64,000 bases of DNA from Nostoc calcicola FACHB-3891 (GCF_014697355.1 NZ_JACJRQ010000013.1:124001-188000); one strand, 5' to 3'. Positions 53,521-63,277 are shown, counted from the stretch's first letter. Numbers and translations: made by a program. Notes: generated by a model not told the origin, from the sequence alone.

Positions 53521-53550
53521 ATTAGCGGGACACAAAGCCCCGCTAATTTT
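53521..53550 (+). terminator. intrinsic terminator after petJ
   Basis: ATTAGCGGG and CCCGCTAAT form a 9-bp perfect stem with a 9-base loop, followed by TTT. It is 130 bases after the petJ stop, past a short AATTCAG STRR tract (53406-53430). Confidence 0.7.
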
Positions 53551-53591
53551 ATTACTACGGAAATTATCATACTATTTTCAAAAATATTTGC

Positions 53592-53780
53592 AACATACTA
53601 ATTGCCTGTAGGGGGGTACAGCTGTACGCCCCTACTCTGTCGTATTTTGATTTCAAATTAGCATCAGTATAGTGGTTCCCATTCAGATCCAGTACAACAT
53701 CATATCGCAAGGTGTAGGGGCACGGCACTGGCGTGCCCTTACAGTTGTACTTCACGCTTGTGGGGAAACGCTATAGTACT
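53592..53780. repeat. palindromic repeat pair of the GTAGGGGC family
   Basis: GTAGGGGGGTACAGCTGTACGCCCCTAC-type palindrome near 53608-53635. A second element at about 53666-53781 has AGTATAGTGGTTCCCA and TGGGGAAACGCTATAGTACT ends around GTAGGGGCACGGCACTGGCG. Its outer ends resemble those at 33129 and 33223. Confidence 0.6.
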
Positions 53781-53880
53781 GGGTTATGCGGTGAAATTTA
53801 TACGTAGACTTTAACTTAAATTTACATTTAATTAAGCAAAATCTCTGATAAAAAAATAGTTGAGTTTTTGATCGAATTCA

Positions 53881-54043
53881 GAGGATGTTTTAAAAGTCCT
53901 CTTGTTGGTGGCAAAACATTCTAGATCCCCCTAAATCCCCCTTAAGAAGGGGGACTTTGATTCTGGTTCCCCCCTTTTCAAGGGGGGTTAGGGGGGATCT
54001 GTAAGTGCCTAAAATCACAGCAAAATACTTTTAAAACAACCTC
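53881..54043. mobile_element. MITE-like element before the giant kinase gene
   Basis: Ends GAGGATGTTTTAAAAGT (53881-53897) and ACTTTTAAAACAACCTC (54027-54043) are inverted with one mismatch. The inside holds GATCCCCCTAAATCCCCC and GGGGGTTAGGGGGGATC, again complementary. No target duplication is evident. Confidence 0.65.
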
Positions 54044-54128
54044 TCATAACTATATCTACAAAAACTGATATTAAGAATACGTAAAGGGGAATACTAAGGC
54101 TGAGTCACAATATTATAAAAACACTGCA

Positions 54129-57100
54129 ATGTTAGTATTATCCAATGATATACTCCCGCTTTCTGGATATCACATCACAGAGCAAATTTATTCAGGTATT
54201 AAAACCTTAGTTTATCGAGCTATCAGAAAGCAAGACCAAAAAATAGTGGTCATCAAAGTGATGCGGAATGAGTATCCTACCATCCATGAAATTGCCCAAT
54301 TCCGAAATCAATATACAATCACTAAAAACCTCAATTTCAAGGGGATAGTTAAACCATTAAGCTTAGAAAACTACCGTAACGCCTATGCTTTGGTGATGGA
54401 GGACTTTAGCGGCCTATCACTCAAAGATTGGGGAAAGAGGAAAGAAAAAGATATTTTGAGCTTAGGGGAGTTTTTCCACATCGCTATGCAAATAGTATCT
54501 ACCCTAGAGCAACTGCATCGCGATCGCATTATCCACAAAGACATTAAACCAGCCAATATCCTGATTAATCCTAGCACTCTCGAAGTCAAAATTATTGACT
54601 TTAGTATCGCTACCTTATTACCAAGAGAAATTCAATTCCTTACTAATCCTAACGTCCTAGAAGGAACATTAGCTTATATTTCCCCCGAACAAACTGGAAG
54701 AATGAATCGTGGTATTGATTACCGTAGCGATTTCTATTCTTTGGGAGTTACATTTTTTGAACTTCTCACCGGACAATTACCCTTCACTAGTAACGATCCG
54801 ATGGAGTTAGTCCACTCTCATATTGCTAAACAACCAGACAAATTTAACATTCAAAATTCAAAATTCACAAATGAAGAGATTCCTCACGTCCTTTGTGACA
54901 TCGTAATGAAATTAATGTCCAAAAATGCTGAAGATCGCTATCAAAGTGCCTACGGACTTAAGCATGATTTACAGATGTGCCATAAGCACTTGAAAGAAAC
55001 TGGCAATATTCCACTTTTCAAATTGGCAAGTAAAGATATTTCAGACCGTTTTCTGATTCCTGAAAAACTTTACGGCCGTGAACCAGAAGTAGCAAACCTT
55101 CTTGCAGCTTTTGGTCGTGTGACACAGGGGAGAACGGAAATGGTCTTGGTTGCAGGTTTCTCTGGTATTGGCAAAACTGCGGTAGTTAACGAAGTTCATA
55201 AACCCATTGTCCGACAACGTAGTTACTTCATTAAAGGTAAATTTGACCAGTTTCAACGAGAAATTCCCTTGTCGGCATTAGTACAAGCTTTTAGTGATTT
55301 AATCGGGCAAATATTAATAGAAACTGAAGCTCAAATTCAACAGTGGAAAATCAAAATTATTTCAGCATTGGGTGAACAAGCTCAGGTAATTAGCGATGTG
55401 ATTCCTGCATTAGAGCAAATTATTGGCAAACAACCAAAGTTTGCTGAACTCTCTGGAAATGCTGCACAAAATCGCTTCAATTTATTATTTAAAAGATTTA
55501 TTCAGGTATTCATCAGTAAAGAACATCCTTTAGTCATCTTTCTAGATGATTTGCAATGGGCAGACACAACATCTTTGAAATTGATTCAAGGATTAATGAC
55601 TCAGGAAGCTAATACAGGCACTAAAAAATCTCTCTTATCTGCTATTGAAAGTCAAGAAAACCTCTGGATTCCCAACTTTGATGGAGAATCTTGGGAAGTC
55701 GATCGAACACAGAATATTGATGATAATCAAAGTAGTTTATTGTTGATTGGTGCATATCGGGATAATGAAGTTTCTCAAGCACACCCACTTTCTTTGACAA
55801 TACAGGAGATTGAAAAAGCAGGAACATCTATTAATTATATTAATTTAAAATCTTTAAATCAAAGTAATTTAAATTCTTTGATTGCTGATACTCTAGTTTG
55901 TCAAGAAAATATAGTTGTTTCTTTGACACAAATGGTTTTTGCTAAAACTAAAGGTAATCCATTCTTTACTATTCAATTTTTAAAGTCTTTACATAAAGAT
56001 AATATTATTAAATTTAACTATAGCATTGGCTGTTGGCAATATAATCTAGCCGATTTGCAAGTCTTAGCTCTTACAGATGATGTCGTGGAATTTATGGCAC
56101 TTCAAATAGAAAAATTGCCCAGAATGACGCAAGATATTTTAAAATTTGCAGCTTGTATTGGTAATGAATTTGACTTAAAGTCTTTGGCGATCGTTAATGA
56201 AAAATCTGCGGTAGATACAGCATCTGAAATCTGGAAAGCTTTATATGAAGGGCTAGTTTTACCTCAAACTGAAACTTATAAATTATTTCAAAATGGCGAT
56301 ATTTCAGGGGAAGTTTTTGACAGCCAAAAACCACAAAACTTACCACTGAATAATTCTCTGTGCCCTCGATACAAATTTATACATGATAGAGTGCAGCAAG
56401 CTGCTTATTCTCTCATTCCCGAAGACCAAAAAAAGCAAATTCACTTGCGTATTGGGCAACTTTTATTAAAAAATACCTCAGTTGTAGAACGGGAAGAAAA
56501 GATTTTTCAATTAGTGAATCAGTTTAATATTGCAGTCGAAATTATCACAGATCGGACTCAACGCGATGAATTAGCTCAGATGAATTTAGTTGCTGGGCGT
56601 AAAGCTATAGCCTCGACTGCTTATCTCGCCGCAACTAAGTATTTAACTACTGGTATAGAACTACTATCCAATGATAGTTGGCAGACAAAATATGAGATAA
56701 GTATTGCTTTGTATGAAACAGCAGCGGAGGCTGCATACCTCAGTGGTAACTTTGAAAAAATGGAGGAATTAATAGAAGTAGTATTAGCACAAGCAAAAAC
56801 ATTACTGGAAAAAGTAAAAGTTTATGAAATAAAAATTCAAGCTGATGGAGCGCAAAATAAAGCATTAGCATCTGTCAATACTTCCCTAAGTTTTTTGAAA
56901 TTGTTGGGGGTGGAATTTCCCGATCGCCCAAACGAGCTTGATGTGCAACTAGCTATGACAGAAATAACATCTAATCTAGCCGGAAAGCGCATTGAAGAGT
57001 TAATTAGTCTCCCAGAGATGAAGCAGCCTCAACTATTAGCAGCAATGCGTATTTTATCTAGTACTGCTCCGGTTGCTTATCAAGTTGCTGCCGAATTGTT

Positions 57101-59900
57101 CTTACTTATTTGTCTTAAGCAAATAAATTTATCAATAAAATATGGTAATGCTTCCTTGTCTGCTTATGCTTATGTTGTCTATGGAGTAATGCTTTGTGGA
57201 GTAATCAAAGATTTTGAATCTGGTTATCAATTTGGCAGGCTAGCTTTAAATTTATTGGCTGAATCTGGTGCTAAAGAGATAAAAGCCAGAGTTATGCAAG
57301 GATTTTATTCTCTCATAGAGATTTGGCATAAACATGTTAGAGAAACCTTGAAACCGTTGCTTGAATCTTACTCTACCGGATTGGAGACGGGTGATTTAGA
57401 ATTTGCAGCTTATTGTTTAATGTATTATTCTAGCTTTTCATATTTTATCGGTAAAGAATTGACTGAGCTAGAAAAAGAGATGGATAATTACAATCATGCC
57501 ATTAGTCAAATTAAACAAGAAAGGCCTTTTAATTGGAGTAATATTTATAGACAAATTGTCTTAAATTTACTTGAAGCTAGGGAAAATCCATCTTGTTTAA
57601 TTGGTACAGCTTATGATGAAAATAAAATGCTACCTATTCATTTAGAAGCTCAAGATGGAGTAGGTCTTTTATATTTTTATTTGGGTAAGTTACATCTATG
57701 CTATTTATTTCAAGAATATTCTCAAGCAGTAGAGAATGCCATTTTAGCAGAGAAATTTTTAGGTGGTGGCATAGGACAACTAGTTGTTCCTCTTTTCCAT
57801 TTTTATGATTCACTAGCTAGATTAGCTGTATATCCTAATATTGGGGAAATTGAACAAAAAGAAAACCTGCAAAAGGTAGCTGCTAATCAAGAAAATATGA
57901 AGCAGTGGGCACATTATGCCCCAATGAATTATTTACATAAATTTTATTTAGTAGAGGCAGAACGACATCGAGTCCTTGGTGAATATCTTGAAGCAATGGA
58001 TGATTATGACCAAGCTATTAGCTATGCTAAAGAATATGGATATATTAATGAAGAAGCTTTGGCTGGGGAAATTGCGGCTAAGTTTTATTTAGAAATCAAT
58101 AAACAAAAGATTGCCCAAAGTTACTTGACTGATGCCTACTATAGCTATGTGAAATGGGGAGCATTAGCTAAAGTTGAAGATTTGCAAAAACGCTATTCTC
58201 AATTACTTGCTCCAATTATCCAGCAAGAAAAACTTAACATTCATATTAATGATAGTAGCACTGCTTCTATACGTATATCGCATTCGATTTCTAGTAATAA
58301 TGAAACTATTCTGAGTACTAGCATTTCAGATATGCTAGATTTGGCATCTGTGATTAAAGCCTCTCAAGCAATCTCTGGGAAAATTGAGATGGAGCAACTG
58401 CTTTCTGCATTAATAAAAGTTGTGATTGAGAATGCAGGAGCTTCTAAGTGCGCTATGATTTTGAGTGAAAGTAATCAGTTAAATTTAACAGTTGCAGCAG
58501 TCGGTTTCAGTTCAAAATTTGGGAGTATTGCCACACAGTTTCCATCAATTGATTTAGATTTAAGTTCCGATATTCCTATTACTTTGATTAATTACGTCAA
58601 ACGTACAAGGGAAATCTTTGTCAGCGATAGTGCCCAGACTGTTAACTTTCTAGTAAATGATTCCTACATTCTTCAAGAGCAACCCAAGAGCCTCTTGTGC
58701 ATTCCGATTGTTAATCAAGGGAATTTGCTGGGTATTCTTTACCTAGAAAACAATTTAGCAATGGCAGCATTTACACGCGATCGCATTGGAATTCTCAATC
58801 TACTAAGCACTCAAGCAGCAATCTCTTTGGAGAATGCTATCCTTTATAAAAACTTAGCACAAGCTAAAAATAAATTAGAAAAATATAGCCAAACTCTACA
58901 GGATAAAGTCAATGAGAGAACTCAAGAATTGAACGATAGAAATCACTGTTTGCAAAAAGCTCTACAAGAATTGCACAGTACCCAAACTCAATTAATTCAA
59001 AGTGAAAAAATGTCTTCACTAGGACAAATGGTGGCAGGCATTGCACATGAAATTAATAATCCAATTAACTTTATTCATGGAAATATCACTCATGTGAATG
59101 AGTACGTCCAAGGCTTGCTAGATTTAATCACTACTTATCAACAGGAATGCTCAAATCCTTCTAGTTTAATTCATGAAAAAATTGAAAAACTTGACCTAGA
59201 TTTTCTAGTGGATGATTTACCAAAAATCCTTGATTCTATGAAACTTGGAAGTTCGCGTATCCGAAATATTATTTTGGGTTTACGGAATTTCTCCCGCTTA
59301 GATGAATCGGAAATGAAGCCAGTAAATATTCATCAAGGCATTGATAACACTTTGATGCTTTTACAGCACCGACTCAAAGAAAAAAGCGGACACTCTGAAA
59401 TTGAAGTCATCAAAGAATACGGACATCTACCAGAAGTTACTTGTTATGCAGGTCAACTTAATCAGGTGTTTATGAATATTTTAAATAATGCGATCGATGC
59501 TTTGGAAGAGTCATTTGTCATTGGTCATACCCTGGAGGAAGGCGAAGCGCCTATGTCATTGTTAGACAAACAGAGAAGTCACACAGGAGAGTTGCAGCGA
59601 TGTCTACGACAAGGTTCGCCTACGCAATTTCAGGGACAAATTCGCATCGTTACTGAACTGACAAATTCTAATACAGTGATGATTCAGATTTCTGATAACG
59701 GTTGTGGGATGACTTCTCAGGTGCAACAAAAAATATTTGATCCATTTTTTACTACTAAAACAGTAGGAAATGGTATGGGGTTGGGGTTGTCAATTAGCTA
59801 TCAAATTGTTGTGGACAAACACAAAGGTCAGTTAACTTGTCGTTCTTTTCCAGGAAAAGGAACTGATTTCATAATTGAGATACCCATACGGCAGCGATAA
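54129..59900 (+). CDS. hybrid Ser/Thr kinase - AAA ATPase - GAF - histidine kinase, 1923 aa
   Basis: Domains in order: Ser/Thr kinase-like (about 12-270; HKDIKPAN at 136-143, but DFS at 157-159 instead of DFG), AAA_16 ATPase (Walker A GFSGIGKT at about 343-350, Walker B VIFLDDLQWAD), helical TPR-like region (about 800-1380), GAF (about 1410-1560), coiled coil, HisKA (H1640 in GIAHEINNP) and HATPase (NNAIDAL, DNGCGM, GMGLGLS). There are no membrane helices. Such giants are typical of Nostoc-like genomes and end in phosphotransfer to an unlinked response regulator. Inside the HATPase, after NNAIDALEES, about 38 residues are coded partly by the GCGATGTCTACGAC repeat. Whether this ATP lid still works is uncertain. 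It stands alone. Confidence 0.9.
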   Translation: MLVLSNDILPLSGYHITEQIYSGIKTLVYRAIRKQDQKIVVIKVMRNEYPTIHEIAQFRNQYTITKNLNFKGIVKPLSLENYRNAYALVMEDFSGLSLKDWGKRKEKDILSLGEFFHIAMQIVSTLEQLHRDRIIHKDIKPANILINPSTLEVKIIDFSIATLLPREIQFLTNPNVLEGTLAYISPEQTGRMNRGIDYRSDFYSLGVTFFELLTGQLPFTSNDPMELVHSHIAKQPDKFNIQNSKFTNEEIPHVLCDIVMKLMSKNAEDRYQSAYGLKHDLQMCHKHLKETGNIPLFKLASKDISDRFLIPEKLYGREPEVANLLAAFGRVTQGRTEMVLVAGFSGIGKTAVVNEVHKPIVRQRSYFIKGKFDQFQREIPLSALVQAFSDLIGQILIETEAQIQQWKIKIISALGEQAQVISDVIPALEQIIGKQPKFAELSGNAAQNRFNLLFKRFIQVFISKEHPLVIFLDDLQWADTTSLKLIQGLMTQEANTGTKKSLLSAIESQENLWIPNFDGESWEVDRTQNIDDNQSSLLLIGAYRDNEVSQAHPLSLTIQEIEKAGTSINYINLKSLNQSNLNSLIADTLVCQENIVVSLTQMVFAKTKGNPFFTIQFLKSLHKDNIIKFNYSIGCWQYNLADLQVLALTDDVVEFMALQIEKLPRMTQDILKFAACIGNEFDLKSLAIVNEKSAVDTASEIWKALYEGLVLPQTETYKLFQNGDISGEVFDSQKPQNLPLNNSLCPRYKFIHDRVQQAAYSLIPEDQKKQIHLRIGQLLLKNTSVVEREEKIFQLVNQFNIAVEIITDRTQRDELAQMNLVAGRKAIASTAYLAATKYLTTGIELLSNDSWQTKYEISIALYETAAEAAYLSGNFEKMEELIEVVLAQAKTLLEKVKVYEIKIQADGAQNKALASVNTSLSFLKLLGVEFPDRPNELDVQLAMTEITSNLAGKRIEELISLPEMKQPQLLAAMRILSSTAPVAYQVAAELFLLICLKQINLSIKYGNASLSAYAYVVYGVMLCGVIKDFESGYQFGRLALNLLAESGAKEIKARVMQGFYSLIEIWHKHVRETLKPLLESYSTGLETGDLEFAAYCLMYYSSFSYFIGKELTELEKEMDNYNHAISQIKQERPFNWSNIYRQIVLNLLEARENPSCLIGTAYDENKMLPIHLEAQDGVGLLYFYLGKLHLCYLFQEYSQAVENAILAEKFLGGGIGQLVVPLFHFYDSLARLAVYPNIGEIEQKENLQKVAANQENMKQWAHYAPMNYLHKFYLVEAERHRVLGEYLEAMDDYDQAISYAKEYGYINEEALAGEIAAKFYLEINKQKIAQSYLTDAYYSYVKWGALAKVEDLQKRYSQLLAPIIQQEKLNIHINDSSTASIRISHSISSNNETILSTSISDMLDLASVIKASQAISGKIEMEQLLSALIKVVIENAGASKCAMILSESNQLNLTVAAVGFSSKFGSIATQFPSIDLDLSSDIPITLINYVKRTREIFVSDSAQTVNFLVNDSYILQEQPKSLLCIPIVNQGNLLGILYLENNLAMAAFTRDRIGILNLLSTQAAISLENAILYKNLAQAKNKLEKYSQTLQDKVNERTQELNDRNHCLQKALQELHSTQTQLIQSEKMSSLGQMVAGIAHEINNPINFIHGNITHVNEYVQGLLDLITTYQQECSNPSSLIHEKIEKLDLDFLVDDLPKILDSMKLGSSRIRNIILGLRNFSRLDESEMKPVNIHQGIDNTLMLLQHRLKEKSGHSEIEVIKEYGHLPEVTCYAGQLNQVFMNILNNAIDALEESFVIGHTLEEGEAPMSLLDKQRSHTGELQRCLRQGSPTQFQGQIRIVTELTNSNTVMIQISDNGCGMTSQVQQKIFDPFFTTKTVGNGMGLGLSISYQIVVDKHKGQLTCRSFPGKGTDFIIEIPIRQR

Positions 59901-59956
59901 TTGGGCATGGGAAGAGGACGCGGGGACTCGGGGACGCGGAGATAGTATTTGATCGT

Positions 59957-60396
59957 TAGACCTCTTGCAAAAGTCCCCTAACACCCCACCCCCAGCCCCT
60001 CCCCGCTCTTCGGGCTACCGTGTATACACGAGTTGCTCAGGGCACGGCACTGCCGTGCCCCTACCAGAAATCTCTATCTGTATCAAGGTTTTCGTGAAAT
60101 CGTATTACGCATTGACAGGAAATACCAAACATAGATGATTAAAAAACCATATCTGTTGTAGGGGCACAGCACTGCTGTGCCCTTGATTGAAGACGAAGCA
60201 CGCATAATGCCCTGGTTTTTGGGATTACTTCGTTGAGCTATCACTGCACTTGTAATGACAATTTATCGAGTATAGAAGCCTTGAAACCTTTGCAGATAGT
60301 ACTTGTGTGTACACCGTAGCCCTCTTCGGGAGGGGAGACTTTGATGTAAGTCAAAGGCGGGGTGGGGTTCTTTTTTTTGATTTATGCAAGAAGTCT
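59957..60396. mobile_element. MITE-like element (AGACTTCTTGCAAAA family), split by another element
   Basis: Left end TTAGACCTCTTGCAAAAG (59956) and right end TTTATGCAAGAAGTCTA (60381-60396) are inverted. Inner arms CACCCCACCCCCAGCCCC and GGCGGGGTGGGGTTC are complementary. It is interrupted at 60015-60321 by a second element (listed separately). Related ends occur at 24277-24293. Confidence 0.7.
60015..60321. mobile_element. nested MITE-like element with 9-bp target duplication
   Basis: Ends CTACCGTGTATACACGAG and TTGTGTGTACACCGTAG are inverted with a few mismatches. Direct copies of CTCTTCGGG flank it (60006-60014 and 60322-60330). Removing the element and one copy restores the outer element's hairpin CTCCCCG-CTCTTCGGGAGGGGAG. 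It holds two GGGGCACRGCA palindromes (60034, 60157) and no gene. Confidence 0.75.
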
Positions 60397-60453
60397 ATTT
60401 ATTTGCGTCACCTTGTCTCCCTCATCTTCGCAGTCTCCAATCCCCAGTCCATT

Positions 60454-61914
60454 TTATAATTGTGTAACGGGAGACAACTTTTTAGGAACATCTTGTTCAT
60501 CAGCCGGCTGCTCATTTTTCCTTTGCCAATTAATCACTCGCTTCAACACTTTTGTGCTGATACTTGGCTGGAAAAATGCAGTAGGTGGCTTTAGCATGTG
60601 TATTACTTCTAAAAATGTCTTGTGAATCTCGGCGTTTTCAGTTTGTAGTAATAAAATTTGATCGAGATACCGCTGCATGAGTCGGCTGATGAAATCGGGT
60701 TGTCCTCCTTCAGTGGTATGCCAACGTAAATCTTCGCCTGTTGTCATTAACCAAGGTACGCCAATTACTTTGTTTAGTTGTTTTTGAAAATGTCGAGATA
60801 AACCGATTAAATTACCGTCGGAATGTTTAGATAATTGCTGATTTAAACATTGGTCTAGAGTTAATGCATCTAAAGCGGCAACCGTCATCCCTTGTCCATA
60901 AACTGGATTAAAAGCACAGACGGCATCACCTACTAACACAAAGCCTTCTGGCAATCTTTTCAGTTTTTCATAATGACGCAGGCGATTTTCTGTGCGCCGA
61001 TAACCATAGATAGATGAGAGTGGCTGGGCATCTTTGATAGCTTCGTAGATAATTGGCGATCGCAAGCTACGGGCAAAGTCTAAAAAGCCATCTTTGTCGG
61101 TAGGTGGATAATCTTTACCTACACCTATAAGTGTGAGAATCCAGCGATTACCTTCAACTTTATAAATTACACCACCACGATTGTTATTTGGTGGTTGTAC
61201 TGTTACGTACAAACACTGCCAATCATATTGCAAGTTAGCTGGAGGCTGATACCAGCAGCTAGCATAGCCCAAAAAAGCGTTGATTACTGTCTCTTGGGGC
61301 GCGGTGTAACCCATTGCTTCTAACCATTGAGCCGCCGGCGAATTGCGTCCACTCGCATCCACAACTAAATCAGCATTTAAATCTGTTTCTGGTTGGTTGC
61401 GAAAGCGCACTCGCACACCTGTAACACTACTTCGGTCTGAGCTAGATAATAAAGAAATTACCTGTCCTTCTTGCATAAATACAAGATTGTCCTCAGCAGC
61501 TAATCGGCTGCGGATAGTTTGCTCTAGAAGATTTCGACTGCAAGTGTGGGTAATTAAACCAGAATTAAAACGGGGTGCCCAGCCAGCGAAACCTAGCCAA
61601 GGCAAATCATTTCCCCAATCTATTGCGGATGCACCTGAGTCAGCTAATTGAGCCTCAATACCAGGAAAAAGTTCTTCCAAGGACTGCAAACCACGCTTCA
61701 GCAGGGTATGAACATGAGGAGATTGGGGTACACCATGCCGGTGTTCTGCTTCTGGTGTGAAGTTATCCCGTTCGATAACTGTTACTCGCTCAAAGTATTT
61801 AGTCAGTACTTTTGCAGCTAGCAGTCCAGCGATACTTCCCCCGATAACAACAGCCTGTTTAGGCTGGCGAATAGTTGATTGTACAGATGAAGTAAATACT
61901 TCTAAATTGGTCAT
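60454..61914 (-). CDS. FAD-dependent monooxygenase/oxidoreductase
   Basis: A 486-residue flavoprotein. It has an N-terminal dinucleotide fold VVIGGSIAGLLAAKVL, the family segment HGVPQSPHVHTLLKRGLQSL, DADLVVDASGRNS, and the second FAD motif GDAVCAFNPVYGQGMTVAA. This fits the aromatic-hydroxylase/epoxidase branch of FAD monooxygenases. It begins 58 bases after the UbiA-family gene on the same strand and is probably cotranscribed. It could epoxidise or hydroxylate the product of that enzyme (inference). No membrane helix. Confidence 0.85.
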   Translation of the reverse strand: MTNLEVFTSSVQSTIRQPKQAVVIGGSIAGLLAAKVLTKYFERVTVIERDNFTPEAEHRHGVPQSPHVHTLLKRGLQSLEELFPGIEAQLADSGASAIDWGNDLPWLGFAGWAPRFNSGLITHTCSRNLLEQTIRSRLAAEDNLVFMQEGQVISLLSSSDRSSVTGVRVRFRNQPETDLNADLVVDASGRNSPAAQWLEAMGYTAPQETVINAFLGYASCWYQPPANLQYDWQCLYVTVQPPNNNRGGVIYKVEGNRWILTLIGVGKDYPPTDKDGFLDFARSLRSPIIYEAIKDAQPLSSIYGYRRTENRLRHYEKLKRLPEGFVLVGDAVCAFNPVYGQGMTVAALDALTLDQCLNQQLSKHSDGNLIGLSRHFQKQLNKVIGVPWLMTTGEDLRWHTTEGGQPDFISRLMQRYLDQILLLQTENAEIHKTFLEVIHMLKPPTAFFQPSISTKVLKRVINWQRKNEQPADEQDVPKKLSPVTQL

Positions 61915-61972
61915 GCTTCTTACCTTTTGAGAAAAGTTGGGTGGGCAATGCCCCTGAATTCTGCTGTATCAG

Positions 61973-62884
61973 TTAAAGAACAACGATCGCACTAGCCAAA
62001 ACAAGACAATACCAGTAAGTGAACAATATGTAAGTATGATGATCTTCCTTTGGAGAGCGATTAAACACAATCCGCGCTGCAATGAACCAGCTAAATACTG
62101 CTAGTACAATATCACACACTATGGTACTTACAGTATTTTCCGTGGGCATCATTAATATGAAATGGATAACAAATGGTAATAATCCAAAGCCTAGACTCAG
62201 TATAAATCGGCTTGCTGTTTCTCCAAAGGCGATGGGAAATGTGCTTCGCTTAACAGCCAGATCGCCCTCTATATCGCGAAGATCCTGAACTGCGACTAGT
62301 GTACTCCAGATAGCACCGATCAAAAATAACCACCGCCAAGCGATCGGTGTAATTGGTGTCACTAATTGCCAAACTGCTGCCAGGTGCGCGAATGTACCTA
62401 ATCCAATCAAGAAGTTTTTGCTAATCCAGTACTTATCCCAACCGCCAAAATTATGTAATATCACAACCATCTGGCAAATTAAAGCCCATTCTAAAACCCC
62501 ACAGTACCAGCCTATAAATGTAAATAAGCCCATACTCAAAAACCATCTCACTAAAGCCCCCTGAACTGAGATTTTTCCTGTAACTAACGGGCGATTAGGC
62601 TTGTTAATTCGATCTTCTTCAACACCAGCTATTTGATTAGATAAACAAAATGAAAAAAGGTACAACCAGACAAATAGTGTGCCATATATCAATGCGAAAG
62701 CTAATTCACTAAAAGATGATTGTACATAATGCCATGCAGCTACTATAAATAGTATCGGCGGTATGATAGTACTCGAAATATCACGCCCAGTAAATTGCCA
62801 AATTAAATCCAGTTCTCGAAGCAGGCTTTTGTATAAACCTATTGCTGCAAAATTGAAAGATATAACTCTATTTTGTGCATCCAT
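61973..62884 (-). CDS. UbiA-superfamily membrane enzyme (prenyltransferase or terpene cyclase)
   Basis: A 303-residue protein with about nine membrane helices. The first metal motif reads NQIAGVEEDRINKPNRP, where ordinary UbiA prenyltransferases have NDxxDxxxD...RP: Asp2 is Gln and Asp5 is Gly, but the last Asp and RP stay. The second motif DLRDIEGDLA is standard. An NQ...ED..NKP.RP form recalls UbiA-type terpene cyclases, which I know only from family memory. It would act on a prenyl diphosphate, with or without an aromatic acceptor. AGGATAAAAAATAA precedes the ATG. It is first in a two-gene operon with the FAD monooxygenase. Confidence 0.82.
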   Translation of the reverse strand: MDAQNRVISFNFAAIGLYKSLLRELDLIWQFTGRDISSTIIPPILFIVAAWHYVQSSFSELAFALIYGTLFVWLYLFSFCLSNQIAGVEEDRINKPNRPLVTGKISVQGALVRWFLSMGLFTFIGWYCGVLEWALICQMVVILHNFGGWDKYWISKNFLIGLGTFAHLAAVWQLVTPITPIAWRWLFLIGAIWSTLVAVQDLRDIEGDLAVKRSTFPIAFGETASRFILSLGFGLLPFVIHFILMMPTENTVSTIVCDIVLAVFSWFIAARIVFNRSPKEDHHTYILFTYWYCLVLASAIVVL

Positions 62885-63157
62885 TTATTTTTTATCCTGA
62901 GTAATTGTCAAATTAAATTAGTAGTACAGCTATCCTATTTAGGTTGTGAACATAGATTTTCAAATCTCACGAACCAGATGCAGCAAAGAGTCCAGCCAGT
63001 TGCTTGCTGTTAGCAAACTGGCCTTGATGCTTGGAAACCAACTATCAAAACTTTCCAAGACAGAGACGCCTAGAAACGAGATTGCAAAAAATCTTTAGTA
63101 TTCACAATCAATTTAGGATTTCTGTATTAATAAAGAATGAGCAAACAAAAATTCTAT
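62885..63157. promoter_or_regulatory. leader of the UbiA/FAD monooxygenase pair
   Basis: About 270 bases without a frame, between the start of the UbiA-like gene and a MITE-like element. It must contain the operon's promoter; no sure -10/-35 pair is seen. An inverted-looking AGCAAAGAGTCCAGCCAGTT / AGCAAACTGGCC pair lies near 62981-63024. Confidence 0.45.
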
Positions 63158-63277
63158 TAGGACTTATCCAATATGTGACTGAAAACCTTATTCTTGCGTA
63201 GCAGTAATTCATGTAGACGCAAAGCGTCTTCCCGCAGGGTATTACTGCTATTATCCTTGTCTTTTGCGTAAGTCCTA
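63158..63277. mobile_element. MITE-like element, AGGACTTACGCA family, copy 2
   Basis: Ends TAGGACTTATCCA and TTGCGTAAGTCCTA are inverted. Direct TCTAT copies flank it at 63153-63157 and 63278-63282. It contains a GTAGACGCAAAGCGTCTTCC hairpin. It is related to the element at 38646-38782. Confidence 0.78.

Noticed and set aside
60362..60625. 87-aa plus-strand frame
   Set aside because: Formed by a MITE end, CTCCCTCAT-type repeats and the antisense of the FAD monooxygenase.
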